Below, piece by piece: positions 36,684 to 45,565 of a stretch of DNA of 60,670 nt. Position 1 is the first letter of the stretch. Every line of letters starts with the position of its first letter. Made by a program: the position numbers and the translations under genes. The notes below the pieces were generated by a model, which made no database searches, was not told the DNA's origin, and was given only the letters and a program-made list of their open reading frames with translations. The stretch covers positions 1 to 60,670 of the forward strand of contig NZ_JARWNW010000250.1 of NCBI RefSeq assembly GCF_029868325.1. Direction: 5' to 3'. Source of the stretch: Nocardia carnea (lineage in GTDB: Bacteria > Actinomycetota > Actinomycetes > Mycobacteriales > Mycobacteriaceae).

Positions 36684-37346
36684 CTACCCGAGACTGAACG
36701 GCGCGCCCCAAAGCGTCACGTCCTGTTTCACCTGGCGGGTTTCCACCTCGATACGGACGAAGGAGCGCCCTTGTGCGTATCCGGCGCAGCCATTCAACCC
36801 GATGGTGGAGTTCTTCCAAGCCACGCTGCCCTCCGGTCCACTGAACATGGTGAACGGCTTGTGGACACTGTCACCGAAGGCATCGGGGCTCTCGGTATCC
36901 AGCAGATACACCGTCCCGGCCTGGCCCGGCCCGAGGCTCAACGCGCCTCCGACCGAGGTGCTGCCCTGCGGGTCGCCACCTGCGGGCTGAGTGACGCCGG
37001 CGCCACCCGTGACATTCCCACCACCGATGTTCACTTGGCAGCCGACGACGTAGCCGGGCCGAATCCTGCTGCGCGAACTGCCTGCGTTCGCCCCGGCGAT
37101 CTCTACTCGGGCAGTGCCGGAAACCCATACGTTGCGGTGGAGGGGTGTAGCGCCCATGGACGGATTGATCAGTGCGGACTCTCCGGTCAGTGTCACCGTG
37201 ACGGCGGTCCCGTCGGCCAGGGTTTCGCTGATCGTGCCGCCGGGCAGCGGAACGAATGTGTCGGCGTCGGCCGTACCGGCCGAAAGCAGGCCGGCGGTGG
37301 CGGCGGCGACCGCAAGGAGCGACGCAGTACGCGCTGTGGTAGTCAT
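36684..37346 (-). CDS. MspA family porin (first)
   Basis: This 220-aa secreted protein has an N-terminal signal peptide ending near AGTADA|DTFVPLPGG, followed by the beta-rich MspA fold (SALINPSMGATPLHRNVWVSG; a PGYVVGCQVNIGGG segment; a C-terminal VTLWGAPFSLG). MspA porins form octameric channels in the mycolic-acid outer membrane and admit small hydrophilic solutes. The ATG at 37346 has GAGGA upstream. A second porin gene lies 81 bases upstream in the same direction. Confidence 0.9.
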   Translation of the reverse strand: MTTTARTASLLAVAAATAGLLSAGTADADTFVPLPGGTISETLADGTAVTVTLTGESALINPSMGATPLHRNVWVSGTARVEIAGANAGSSRSRIRPGYVVGCQVNIGGGNVTGGAGVTQPAGGDPQGSTSVGGALSLGPGQAGTVYLLDTESPDAFGDSVHKPFTMFSGPEGSVAWKNSTIGLNGCAGYAQGRSFVRIEVETRQVKQDVTLWGAPFSLG

Positions 37347-37427
37347 CGGGGGATCCTCGTTCGAGTGCGGTTCGGGCTGGTGAATGAAATAGATTGGGCG
37401 GTTATCGGGTTCGAAGCCGGACCGGGC

Positions 37428-38126
37428 TCAGCCGATGCTGAAGGGCGCGCCGTACAGCACTGTCTTCGAATAGTTGTTGCCGATGATCTCGACCACGGCG
37501 TAGGAGCGGGCCTGGGCGTAGCCGCCGCAGCCCTGAACATCGATCTCGTAATCGCGGTAACCGACCGCATAAACCCCTGGTTCCAGAATGTCTTTGAAAC
37601 CGACCTGGACCAGACCGACCTCCCCGGGGCCCAGTTGCAAGCCCACCGAACCGCTCAATCCGGCACTCGTGGTGCCGACGTTGGCCGACATACCCGCCGT
37701 AATCGCCCTGTCCCCGATGCTGACCTGGCAGCCCACGATATAACCGGCATTGACCTGCGAGGCACCGTGCGTGGAGGAGTTGTTCGTTCCGTTTCCATTT
37801 GCCGGCGCCGAATAAGGCCCGGGCCTTTCCACCTTCGGTGTATCGGTGACCTCCGCGGTGATCGTCCCGGAGACCCACGCCACCCGACCGGCGCCGTTGG
37901 CCGCCAACGACGGCGAGACCGTCGCCCGTTCCCCGGTCCGGGTGATCTTCACCCCGGGAGCGGTCTCCTGTCCGTCGGGCAGTGCGACAAAGGCATCCGC
38001 GGATGCCGCACCTGCCGACCACAGGCCGATGGCCGCAATAGCGGCACCTCCGGCCACGGCCAGATTTCTCGCCAGGCGGAAAATTGCCGATGCACGAGCA
38101 GCGGCGGGAAAAGGCGGATTCATCAT
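37428..38126 (-). CDS. MspA family porin (second)
   Basis: This 232-aa paralog of the adjacent porin has a longer, basic signal peptide ending near AGAASA|DAFVALPDG. The body shares the CQVSIGD, LQLGPGEVG, GCGGYAQARSY and VLYGAPFSIG landmarks. An Asn/Gly/Ser-rich insertion (NGNGTNNSSTHGASQ) replaces a shorter stretch in the first copy and would alter a loop or the channel rim. The pair may form mixed or separate channels serving the surrounding catabolic genes. Confidence 0.9.
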   Translation of the reverse strand: MMNPPFPAAARASAIFRLARNLAVAGGAAIAAIGLWSAGAASADAFVALPDGQETAPGVKITRTGERATVSPSLAANGAGRVAWVSGTITAEVTDTPKVERPGPYSAPANGNGTNNSSTHGASQVNAGYIVGCQVSIGDRAITAGMSANVGTTSAGLSGSVGLQLGPGEVGLVQVGFKDILEPGVYAVGYRDYEIDVQGCGGYAQARSYAVVEIIGNNYSKTVLYGAPFSIG

Positions 38127-38208
38127 TGAACCTCATCTCGATCGAACCGAAGTGGGCACGGACACTGCCCGACCGGCAGGGGAGATGTCCTGCCGGGTAA
38201 TTTGTGGC

Positions 38209-39075
38209 TTAGCGAATATCGAAGCCGTTAGAGGAAAGCGTCTGTCCTCGCTCGAGGAACTCTGTGGCATAGTCCATCGCCGCGGCGATTTCCGCCGCGC
38301 GTGCCTGCACCACGCCCTTGCTCGAGTTCCCAGTCTGGATATAGGCCTTGTTGTTCCGGATACCGTCGACCACCAATCGTCCGACGTCATCGATGGACAC
38401 GCCGTCCTGAAGTGTCCGGTGAGCGTTGTCGAGTAATGCGTTGACCCGCGCCGAGTGAGCCGGCACAGTATCCGGTCGCGCGCGCCGCGCATTTTCCACG
38501 ATATCGGTCGCGACGGGACCGGGAGACAAAACACTCACTCCGATACCGTACGGCGCCAGCTCGATACGCATCGACTCGCTCAGGCCCACAACCGCATATT
38601 TACTCGCGTGATACAGAAATCCGGAGCCGAACTGCGCGAGACCGGCCTCCGACGACGTATTGACGATATGACATTCCGTACCGGTGTCGATCATCGACGG
38701 GACGAAATTCTGAAAACCGTTGTAGACGCCGTCCAGATTTATACCCAGGACATGGTCGTACATTTCGTAGGAAAGGCGGGTGGGCGCAGTGGAGTCGACC
38801 ACCCCGGCATTGTTGATAAGCACGGTTATCGGACCGAACGCGTTACGCGCCTCGTTCGCCACACGTGCGTAGGCATCACGATCGGTGACGTCGAGTACGT
38901 AGGTTTCCGTCGGGACCAGTCGCGCGAGTTCCGCCCGGGCGGTGCCGAGCGAAGTCTGGTCGATATCGACTAGTGCCAGACCGACACCCTCTCGCGCCAA
39001 TGCGCGAGCGATACCGAGACCGATGCCACGAGCGCCTCCGGTGATGAAGGCCGTACGGCCCTCTAGGTTCTCCAT
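38209..39075 (-). CDS. SDR family oxidoreductase
   Basis: This 288-aa classical SDR has TGGARGIGLG for cofactor binding, INNAGVVD, the catalytic serine in VNTSSEAGL, and YHASK. The C-terminal half is longer than in FabG proteins, as in oxidoreductases that act on bulky alcohols. The start ATG has GAGGAAAC upstream. It is downstream of the acyl-CoA ligase on the same strand. Substrate is unknown. Confidence 0.88.
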   Translation of the reverse strand: MENLEGRTAFITGGARGIGLGIARALAREGVGLALVDIDQTSLGTARAELARLVPTETYVLDVTDRDAYARVANEARNAFGPITVLINNAGVVDSTAPTRLSYEMYDHVLGINLDGVYNGFQNFVPSMIDTGTECHIVNTSSEAGLAQFGSGFLYHASKYAVVGLSESMRIELAPYGIGVSVLSPGPVATDIVENARRARPDTVPAHSARVNALLDNAHRTLQDGVSIDDVGRLVVDGIRNNKAYIQTGNSSKGVVQARAAEIAAAMDYATEFLERGQTLSSNGFDIR

Positions 39076-39313
39076 TTGATAGTTTCCTCAGTTCATCTCT
39101 ATCGAGGTCGACAACCGGACGGCCGGAATGGGACCGACGATCGGTCGGCACCGTAAGACTTCCGGATCGACTCGGAAAAATTACGATCTTCTCCGCGTAT
39201 CGGTCGAACAGAATCATCGGCACGACCACATATTTCGCTGATGGATAGTTGGACGTCGCGGGTCGATCTCTGCCCGATTTCGGCGGTGCGCTGCTCGGCT
39301 GGGGAGCGAGGCA

Positions 39314-40810
39314 TCATACGGCGCTCGATCTCGCGATCGCTTCGTCCCGCATCTGCGACCGCCGCACCTTCCCGCCGTCGTCACGCAGTGGGAAGTCTAT
39401 GAATTCGATCGAGCGCGGAATCTTGTAGCGCACAATTCTGCCGGCGAGGAAGTTCAGGAGATCCTCTGATGTGGTCCCTTCCTCTGCCTGGACAAGTGCG
39501 TGCACCCGTTGGCCGAGATCCTCATCGGGAATGCCCACCACCACCGACGACAACACCCGAGGATGAGCGTCCAGAGCGCTCTCGACCTCCGCAGGGTAGA
39601 TATTGGCCCCACCACTGACGATCATATCGACGCGTCGATCGCTGATGTATACGTACCCGTCCTCGTCCTTCCAGCCGAGGTCGCCCAATGTCTCCCACTC
39701 GCCATACGCCTGAGCCTCCGCACCGATGTACCGGTACGTCGCAGGGACCCCGTCGGGCCGTTTCATGAAGATCTCGCCCTCGGTTCCCGCAGGCACCTCC
39801 CGGCCGCTTCGATCGAGGATCTTGATTTCGCCGATCACGGTCCGCCCGACGGACCCGCGGTGCGCAAGCCACTCGGCGCCCGAAATCATTGTGACAGCCT
39901 GCATTTCGGTACCGCCGTAGAACTCCATGATCTTCTCGGGTCCCAGCCGGTCGATCCATGCTTCCTTGAGCCACTCCGGGCACTTCGACGCCATATGCCA
40001 GATGACCCGGAGGGAGGACAGGTCGAAGGTGCGGCCCGACTCGAGTACTCTGTGCATACGGTGCAGCATGGTGGGCACCAGTACGAGCCAGCTGACTCCA
40101 TGTTTTTCGATCAGCTCGAGCAGGCCCTCGGCATCGAACTTCGGCATGATCACGATATGCTGCCCGAGCAACAACCCGAATATCGAAAAGACCAGTGGAC
40201 CATTGTGATACAGCGGTCCGACGACGACCTGTGTATCATCGGGGCGACTCTGGAACAGGTAGGCATTCGCAGCATGTGAACCCTCCGCGGGTGATCCTGC
40301 GACGATGATTTTGGGCCGGCCGGTGCTGCCACCCGAGGTGGGCGCCTTCCAGGACGGAGACACCACTTCCGGAAGCGGAACGTCGCTGATCGTCTCGTCC
40401 GGCCGAAATCCCATGGGTAAACTGCGGAAATCCGGATACTCGGCTTCCTCGACCCCGATCAGCAGCTTGGGCTCGGCCAGCTCCACGATGGCCGCACGCT
40501 CCGCGAACGGAAGTCGATACGATAGTGGCATCGCCACTCCCCCGACCTTCAGTGTCGCGATGTACGCGACGTAGAAGTCTATTCCGTTCGGCAATGAGAT
40601 AGCCACGAAATCACCGAAACCGACTCCCTTGCCGAGGAATACACGCGCGAGCCGATTGGAGCGGCGCTCGAGTTCGTCACGCGTGACGGTCTCGTCTCCG
40701 CACGTGAGTGCCGCCGCGTCCGGGTTATCTTCCGCCAGGCGACGCAAGGTACGGACGAACGGCTCACTGGGGTGATCGGCCAAGAGCTGCTCGAGCGTCG
40801 CGGCATCCAT
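39314..40810 (-). CDS. AMP-binding acyl-CoA ligase
   Basis: This protein of about 498 aa belongs to the ANL superfamily. It has the phosphate loop APTSGGSTGRPK, the adenine motif MEFYGGTEM, the GDLGWKDEDGYVYISDR hinge, and a C-terminal catalytic-Lys region DDGGKVRRSQ. It adenylates a carboxylic acid and forms its CoA thioester. The ATG at 40810 is preferred on spacing from AAGGAG; ATG 40819 would add three residues. It is close in organisation to the ligase at 49956. Confidence 0.9.
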   Translation of the reverse strand: MDAATLEQLLADHPSEPFVRTLRRLAEDNPDAAALTCGDETVTRDELERRSNRLARVFLGKGVGFGDFVAISLPNGIDFYVAYIATLKVGGVAMPLSYRLPFAERAAIVELAEPKLLIGVEEAEYPDFRSLPMGFRPDETISDVPLPEVVSPSWKAPTSGGSTGRPKIIVAGSPAEGSHAANAYLFQSRPDDTQVVVGPLYHNGPLVFSIFGLLLGQHIVIMPKFDAEGLLELIEKHGVSWLVLVPTMLHRMHRVLESGRTFDLSSLRVIWHMASKCPEWLKEAWIDRLGPEKIMEFYGGTEMQAVTMISGAEWLAHRGSVGRTVIGEIKILDRSGREVPAGTEGEIFMKRPDGVPATYRYIGAEAQAYGEWETLGDLGWKDEDGYVYISDRRVDMIVSGGANIYPAEVESALDAHPRVLSSVVVGIPDEDLGQRVHALVQAEEGTTSEDLLNFLAGRIVRYKIPRSIEFIDFPLRDDGGKVRRSQMRDEAIARSSAV

Positions 40811-40900
40811 TCTCACCATTCTCCTTCGTCATTCGAAATGGGAACCGAGACTCGTCGCGAGCTCGGACTCCACCGGATCCGACCACCCCCCTTCGTCGCA

Positions 40901-41728
40901 TTACCCCTCGATGCCGCCGCCGACGACAACGACCTGGCCCGAGACATAGTCGGCCTCCGGATAAGTCAGCATGGCAATCGACCCGGCAGCTTCGGCCGGC
41001 GTACCGGCCCGCCCGAGCGGGATCGCGGACGTAACAGCCTCGAACAACCGTGGATTGACCCCCACCTTGATCTCCCGGCCTTCGACGTTGATGGCCGCGC
41101 CCTCCCCGGCGGTCGCCTCCGTGAGCCGTGTCTGTATGAAACCGAAGGCCACACAGTTGACATTGACGTTGTACCGGCCCCATTCCTTGGCCAACGTCTT
41201 CGTAAGACCCACGACCCCGGCTTTGGCGGCGGCATAGTTCGACTGGCCGGGATTTCCGAAGAGCCCCGCGACCGACGACACGTTGACCACTTTTCGATGC
41301 ACGGCTCGCCCCTCGGCCTTCTCCTTCTTGGCGGCGGCAGAAATCACGGGCAATACCGCACGAAGGATGTCGAACGGGGCCTTGAGATGAAGGTCCACGA
41401 TGGCCTGCCATTGCTCATCGGTCATCTTCTGAATAACGGAGTCCCAGGTGTACCCCGCGTTGTTGACAACGATATCGATACCACCGAATTCGGCGACAGC
41501 GGCGTCCACGAAACGGTCAGCGAAGGCCGCGGCCGTCACACTGCCCGGGACAGCAATTGCGCGTCCACCACTCTCGACGATCTCGTCGACGACCGTATCC
41601 ACCGGGCCTTCGTCGAGATCGTTCAAGACCAGGTTCGCGCCTTCGGCGGCGAGCTTCAATGCGGTCGACCGACCGATTCCGCGGCCGCTACCGGTGACGA
41701 GAGCGACCTTTCCTTCGAGCTTTCCCAC
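40901..41728 (-). CDS. SDR family oxidoreductase, FabG/hydroxyacyl-CoA dehydrogenase-like
   Basis: This 275-aa protein has TGSGRGIGRS, NNAGYTWD, the catalytic VSSVAG and YAAAK. The sequence resembles the 3-oxoacyl reductase / 3-hydroxyacyl-CoA dehydrogenase branch. The start is a GTG at 41728 with AAGGAATATT upstream. It sits between the acyl-CoA ligase and the SCP-x-like thiolase, which fits oxidation of a 3-hydroxyacyl-CoA before thiolysis. Confidence 0.88.
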   Translation of the reverse strand: MGKLEGKVALVTGSGRGIGRSTALKLAAEGANLVLNDLDEGPVDTVVDEIVESGGRAIAVPGSVTAAAFADRFVDAAVAEFGGIDIVVNNAGYTWDSVIQKMTDEQWQAIVDLHLKAPFDILRAVLPVISAAAKKEKAEGRAVHRKVVNVSSVAGLFGNPGQSNYAAAKAGVVGLTKTLAKEWGRYNVNVNCVAFGFIQTRLTEATAGEGAAINVEGREIKVGVNPRLFEAVTSAIPLGRAGTPAEAAGSIAMLTYPEADYVSGQVVVVGGGIEG

Positions 41729-41786
41729 AATATTCCTTTACTTCGGATTTTCGGTCGTGCATCTGCCGGCACGAAGCTCGCGACTG

Positions 41787-42974
41787 TCAGCCATCCACTT
41801 TCTTGTACATGGTCACCACGCAGGCGCCGCCGAGCCCGAGATTGTGCTGCAATGCGGCCTGCACCCCGTCCACTTGCCGCCCTTCGGCCTGCCCCCGCAA
41901 TTGCCACACCAGTTCGGCACACTGCGCGAGGCCCGTCGCACCGAGTGGATGACCTTTCGAGATGAGGCCACCCGACGGGTTGGTCACCACGCGACCGCCA
42001 TAGGTGTTGTCCCCGGAGAGAACAAACTTCTCGGCTGTTCCCTTGGGGGTGAGGCCCAGCGACTCGTAGGTGATGAATTCGTTGGTTGTGAAGCAGTCGT
42101 GCAGTTCGACCACCCGAATATCCTCGGGTCCGATACCACTGCGTTCGTAAACCGCACTCGATGCCGCGACGGTCATGTCGTATCCGATCAACTTGGTCAT
42201 ATCACCACCGAAAGCGGTCGGGAAATCCGTGGTCAGGGCTTGCGCGGCGATCACAACGTCCGAGCGCAGGCCGCGCTGCTTCGCATACTCCTTCGAGACC
42301 ACCACAGCCGCGGCAGCTCCACAGGTAGGCGGGCAGCACTGGAAGCGGGTCAGCGGACCGTAGATCTGCGGCGAGGCCATGACCTCGTCGAAAGTCAGCG
42401 GCGCCCGGAAAACCGCGTAGGGGTTACCGGCCGCGTGCTTGCGGGATTTGACCGTGATGTGCGCGAAAACCGAAGGGTCGATACCGTATTCCTCCGCGTA
42501 TTGCGCGCCGGCGGCGCCGAAGAACACGGCCGATCCTGCGGTGCGGTCGTCGGGCACCTTACGCGCGGCGGCTACACCTTCGAAGTAGGCGTCGAGGGTA
42601 CCCGGCCGATCGTGGAACACCGGCTCGAGTCGCCGGGGCATCTGTTCGAAACCCACGGCAAGGGCGACGTCCACCATGCCTGCTTCCACCGCTTGCCGCG
42701 CCAGATACAGCGCCGACGAGCCCGAGGAACAATTGTTGTTCACATTGATGATCGGAATACCCGTCTGGCCCAGATGATAGAGCGCCTTTTGCCCTGACGT
42801 TGAATCACCGATTACATATCCGGCATAAGCCGACTGGACGTCCGCGTAAGAAAGACCCGCATCACCGAGGGCGCGCCGTGCCGCTTCGGCACCCATTCTG
42901 TCGTAGCTTTCGCTGGCACCGGGCTTGACAAACGGGATCATCCCGACGCCCGCCACCACCACACTTTCGGACAT
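41787..42974 (-). CDS. Lipid-transfer protein / SCP-x-like thiolase
   Basis: This 395-aa protein has a thiolase fold lacking the classical second Cys motif. Landmarks are the nucleophile in NNNCSSGSSALYLAR near residue 88, HDCFTTNEF, and SKGHPLGATGLAQ near residue 340. These SCP-x/Ltp-type enzymes cleave branched side-chain CoA thioesters, including sterol side chains. The ATG at 42974 is chosen over the GTG at 42980 because AGGAG is five bases upstream of it. A promoter carrying a repeated motif (43013) precedes it. Confidence 0.9.
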   Translation of the reverse strand: MSESVVVAGVGMIPFVKPGASESYDRMGAEAARRALGDAGLSYADVQSAYAGYVIGDSTSGQKALYHLGQTGIPIINVNNNCSSGSSALYLARQAVEAGMVDVALAVGFEQMPRRLEPVFHDRPGTLDAYFEGVAAARKVPDDRTAGSAVFFGAAGAQYAEEYGIDPSVFAHITVKSRKHAAGNPYAVFRAPLTFDEVMASPQIYGPLTRFQCCPPTCGAAAAVVVSKEYAKQRGLRSDVVIAAQALTTDFPTAFGGDMTKLIGYDMTVAASSAVYERSGIGPEDIRVVELHDCFTTNEFITYESLGLTPKGTAEKFVLSGDNTYGGRVVTNPSGGLISKGHPLGATGLAQCAELVWQLRGQAEGRQVDGVQAALQHNLGLGGACVVTMYKKVDG

Positions 42975-43012
42975 ACCCACTCCTGACTACGGATTCGACC
43001 CCCCATTAGCAA

Positions 43013-43031
43013 CTTAATGCCTATTTACTTA
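43013..43031 (-). promoter_or_regulatory. Operator-like motif S1 at a promoter
   Basis: On the minus strand TAAGTAAATAGGCATTAAG overlaps a likely promoter (TTGCGG, 17 bases, TATAAG) for the SCP-x-like thiolase, giving a leader of roughly 45 bases. It matches S2 (46826) at 16 of 19 positions and S3 (49457) at 12 of 19. Within each, CTTA-type half-sites recur 15 bases apart. Confidence 0.5.
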
Positions 43032-43496
43032 TAGCTTTTTTCGGGACATTCCGCAAGCATTTGCCGCATCTCGTACCACTGCAGTCTGATGCGATTGCCA
43101 TATGGTGGGCACTCCCTGCAACGGCAATTGCTCCGCCGACGGCGAATCGGCACGTCAGCACCTGTTTCGCATCGGGCACAGCGGCGCTCGGCAGAGAACG
43201 CCCCCGGCTCTGCGTGCAGCGCGCGCCGGGAAGCGCCATGAGCGCGCACATCCCCCCAGCCCGGCGAGGAAGCACCACCGGGACCGGTGTCCAACAGTGA
43301 CCGCGAGACACACGCTCACCACCGCGTGCAGGGGCAGAAGCAGGGGCAAGCAGCGCCGTAATCGACACCGATCGTAGAAGCAGGTCGTGGCCGACAGGCG
43401 TCACCCTGCTGGGAGACCTTTATGGAATCCGGCTGCGGACGGAAAACAAGCGAGGCGGGTTCGCCGGCGCCGCCGGCATCGGCCGGATTGCAGCGC
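43032..43496. other. Intergenic region, no supported gene
   Basis: This stretch between the thiolase promoter and the double-TetR gene end has several overlapping open frames on both strands (for example 43021-43404 minus). All have low-complexity or unconserved translations and no ribosome sites. I see no RNA gene or repeat. Confidence 0.4.
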
Positions 43497-44702
43497 TCAG
43501 CTCGGTCCGGGCGTTGTGGAGGTGTGATCGAACAACACCGCTAGGACCAGCTGTGCGACGTTGTCGTGGAAGGTGTCGACGCGTACCAGCGAAGGGTTGC
43601 TGTACAGGTCTCCCACGAGAGACAGTGCGAGCTGGACTTTCAGACGTGCATGGCGCTGGTTCACCTCGGGCCTGGCCTGTACCAGCAACGCCACCCATTC
43701 CGCGATGTACTCGCGGCGGAATGCCTGTACCGCCGATTCCAGATCGTCGTTTCCCTTGGGATCTTCGACGCTGGACGCCCAGTAGCGCGCCCTGACGACG
43801 TAGGAGCGAACGAGCTTCGCAACGGCTTCGACCGGCTCGCTCGACGTCGCCAGCGCATCGTTGAGCCCCAGCCACAAGGCATGCGCCCCACGCTCGAGGA
43901 CCGCTGCCAGCAGATCTGCCTTGCTCTCATAGTGGCTGTACAGATTGGGCCCGGTGACGTCCACGGCAGCACCCAGACTGGCCAGCGAGGTGTCGTCGTA
44001 CCCACGCTCGTTGAACTGCTGGAATGCCGCGGACAGCAAGCGCTCCCGCATCGAGCTGGGAAACAGCCGTTGACGCTCCGGCCCGAGTTCCGCCCCGGTC
44101 GGCACGAGCGCTGCCGCTACCGACGCCCGCAGTCCGGCGTGCACAGCGGCGATCCGATCGGACGCCGGCGCGCGCCACGTCTGCCGACCGATACCCGAGA
44201 TCATGGATTGGATCGACCAGAGCAACAGTTCCACATTCCCCGGATCCAGATCGGGCCGCCGCCGGAGCAGCGCCGGAGCCAGACTTTCGTTCCAGGCCCG
44301 CATTCTTTCCTGTAGTTCGGCTCGTTTGTCCGCCGGCAGGTATCGGCTCTCGCGCGTCCACAGATCGGCGAGGTAAGGACGGTCGGCCACGAGCGCCGTG
44401 GCTTCCGCTATCGCGTCGCCGAAGTCGATCTGCGTGATGGGCGACCCCAGCCACGCGAAGCTGTCGTCGACCACTCGCTCCAGCAGAACTGCCTTGTTCC
44501 GGAAGTGCCGGTAGAGCGCACCCGCGGTGATACCCACCTGTTCAGCGATCAAGGCCATCGAGACATTCGGATAGCCCTTTTCCACGAACAGTTCCCGCGC
44601 GACAGTGAGAATCTGCTGTTTGCGGTCACGCGGACGGCGACGTGGGAGGTCGGGTGCCCCTTCGCCTACAGTTGACGTCACGGGGCCAAGCCTAGTGGTC
44701 AT
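43497..44702 (-). CDS. Double TetR-domain transcriptional regulator
   Basis: This 401-aa protein has two TetR units in tandem. The first HTH is near residues 27-70 (ILTVARELFVEKGYPNVSM, then GITAGALYRHFRNKAVLLER). The second is near residues 216-260 (LLSAAFQQFNERGYDDTSL, then VDVTGPNLYSHYESKADLLA). Each is followed by a helical ligand domain, so one chain could act as a pseudo-dimer. The start is uncertain: ATG 44702 or GTG 44681. It lies among the acyl-CoA genes and is a good candidate to bind the WAAGTMAAT-N6-TAAG sites. Confidence 0.85.
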   Translation of the reverse strand: MTTRLGPVTSTVGEGAPDLPRRRPRDRKQQILTVARELFVEKGYPNVSMALIAEQVGITAGALYRHFRNKAVLLERVVDDSFAWLGSPITQIDFGDAIAEATALVADRPYLADLWTRESRYLPADKRAELQERMRAWNESLAPALLRRRPDLDPGNVELLLWSIQSMISGIGRQTWRAPASDRIAAVHAGLRASVAAALVPTGAELGPERQRLFPSSMRERLLSAAFQQFNERGYDDTSLASLGAAVDVTGPNLYSHYESKADLLAAVLERGAHALWLGLNDALATSSEPVEAVAKLVRSYVVRARYWASSVEDPKGNDDLESAVQAFRREYIAEWVALLVQARPEVNQRHARLKVQLALSLVGDLYSNPSLVRVDTFHDNVAQLVLAVLFDHTSTTPGPS

Positions 44703-44734
44703 TCTTTTTCCCGAACAGGCCGCCGGTTACCAGT

Positions 44735-45517
44735 TCACCCATGCGATACGACGTGGAATCGCGGTGGACGCTTCGCGACGAACGCGGTGGTTCCCTCGGT
44801 GGCCTCGGGGAGTGTCGCCTGCCTCCGCAGCGCGACCGCTTCGCGTCGCAACGCCGACTCCGCATCCCCGGCCGCTGTCTCGCGGATGAGGCTTTTCGTG
44901 GCCGCCTGTGCGTGCGCCGGTCCGGCAAGTAGCTTCTGTGCGATCCGCTCCGCGGCAGCGGGCAACTCTGCATCCCCGGTCACTTCCGTGACAAGGCCCA
45001 GGGCGCACGCTTCGTTCGCGGTCAACCTTTCGTTGAGAAGCGCCAGTTGCAGCGTTCGGTGCAATCCGAGCGTGCGCACGAGAAGACTCGAACCTCCGTC
45101 GATACTGAGTCCGACCTTCGAGTAGCCGAGCGTGAAGGTCGCCGATCGCGCGGCGAGTACGAGGTCTGCAGCAGCAGCAAGGGGGAAACCGGCTCCCGCG
45201 GCTGCCCCTTGGACGCTACAGACGACTATGGCATCGGATCGCTGGATCTCGCTGACCACGCGATGTAGCGAATCGGCGATATCGTCGAGTGTGTCCGCCA
45301 GGCGCTCCGATCTCGACATCACCGTGAGATCCCCACCGACACAGAAGAACCGCCCGGTGGCCGATAAGAGGACAACTCGGGCCTTGTCGTGCCGTGCCCG
45401 CCGGAGCGCCTCCAACATGGCCGAATTCCACACTTGATTGATCGGATTACCCTGATCCCCACGGGTCATGGTGATTCGGGCAAGCCCGTTGTCGAAGCGA
45501 TAATGTACCGGACTCAT
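44735..45517 (-). CDS. Enoyl-CoA hydratase/isomerase family protein (first)
   Basis: This 260-aa crotonase-fold protein has oxyanion-hole residues in FCVGGDLTVM and GAAAGAGFPLAAAADL. At the catalytic region the sequence is KVGLSIDGGSS, where one canonical hydratase Glu is replaced by Asp; this is common in PaaG-type isomerases. It may isomerise or hydrate an unusual enoyl-CoA. The ATG at 45517 gives the normal N-terminus; an in-frame GTG at 45553 would add 12 residues. It lies 48 bases after a second crotonase gene. Confidence 0.88.
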   Translation of the reverse strand: MSPVHYRFDNGLARITMTRGDQGNPINQVWNSAMLEALRRARHDKARVVLLSATGRFFCVGGDLTVMSRSERLADTLDDIADSLHRVVSEIQRSDAIVVCSVQGAAAGAGFPLAAAADLVLAARSATFTLGYSKVGLSIDGGSSLLVRTLGLHRTLQLALLNERLTANEACALGLVTEVTGDAELPAAAERIAQKLLAGPAHAQAATKSLIRETAAGDAESALRREAVALRRQATLPEATEGTTAFVAKRPPRFHVVSHG

Positions 45518-45565
45518 CGGCAAGGCCCGCTCCTCTCCTGATTTGTGCGCCACCGTTCCGTTCGA

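Noticed and set aside
37402..38136. Second long minus-strand frame across the MspA gene
   Set aside because: It lacks a signal peptide and MspA landmarks, which are all present in the frame called at 37428-38126.
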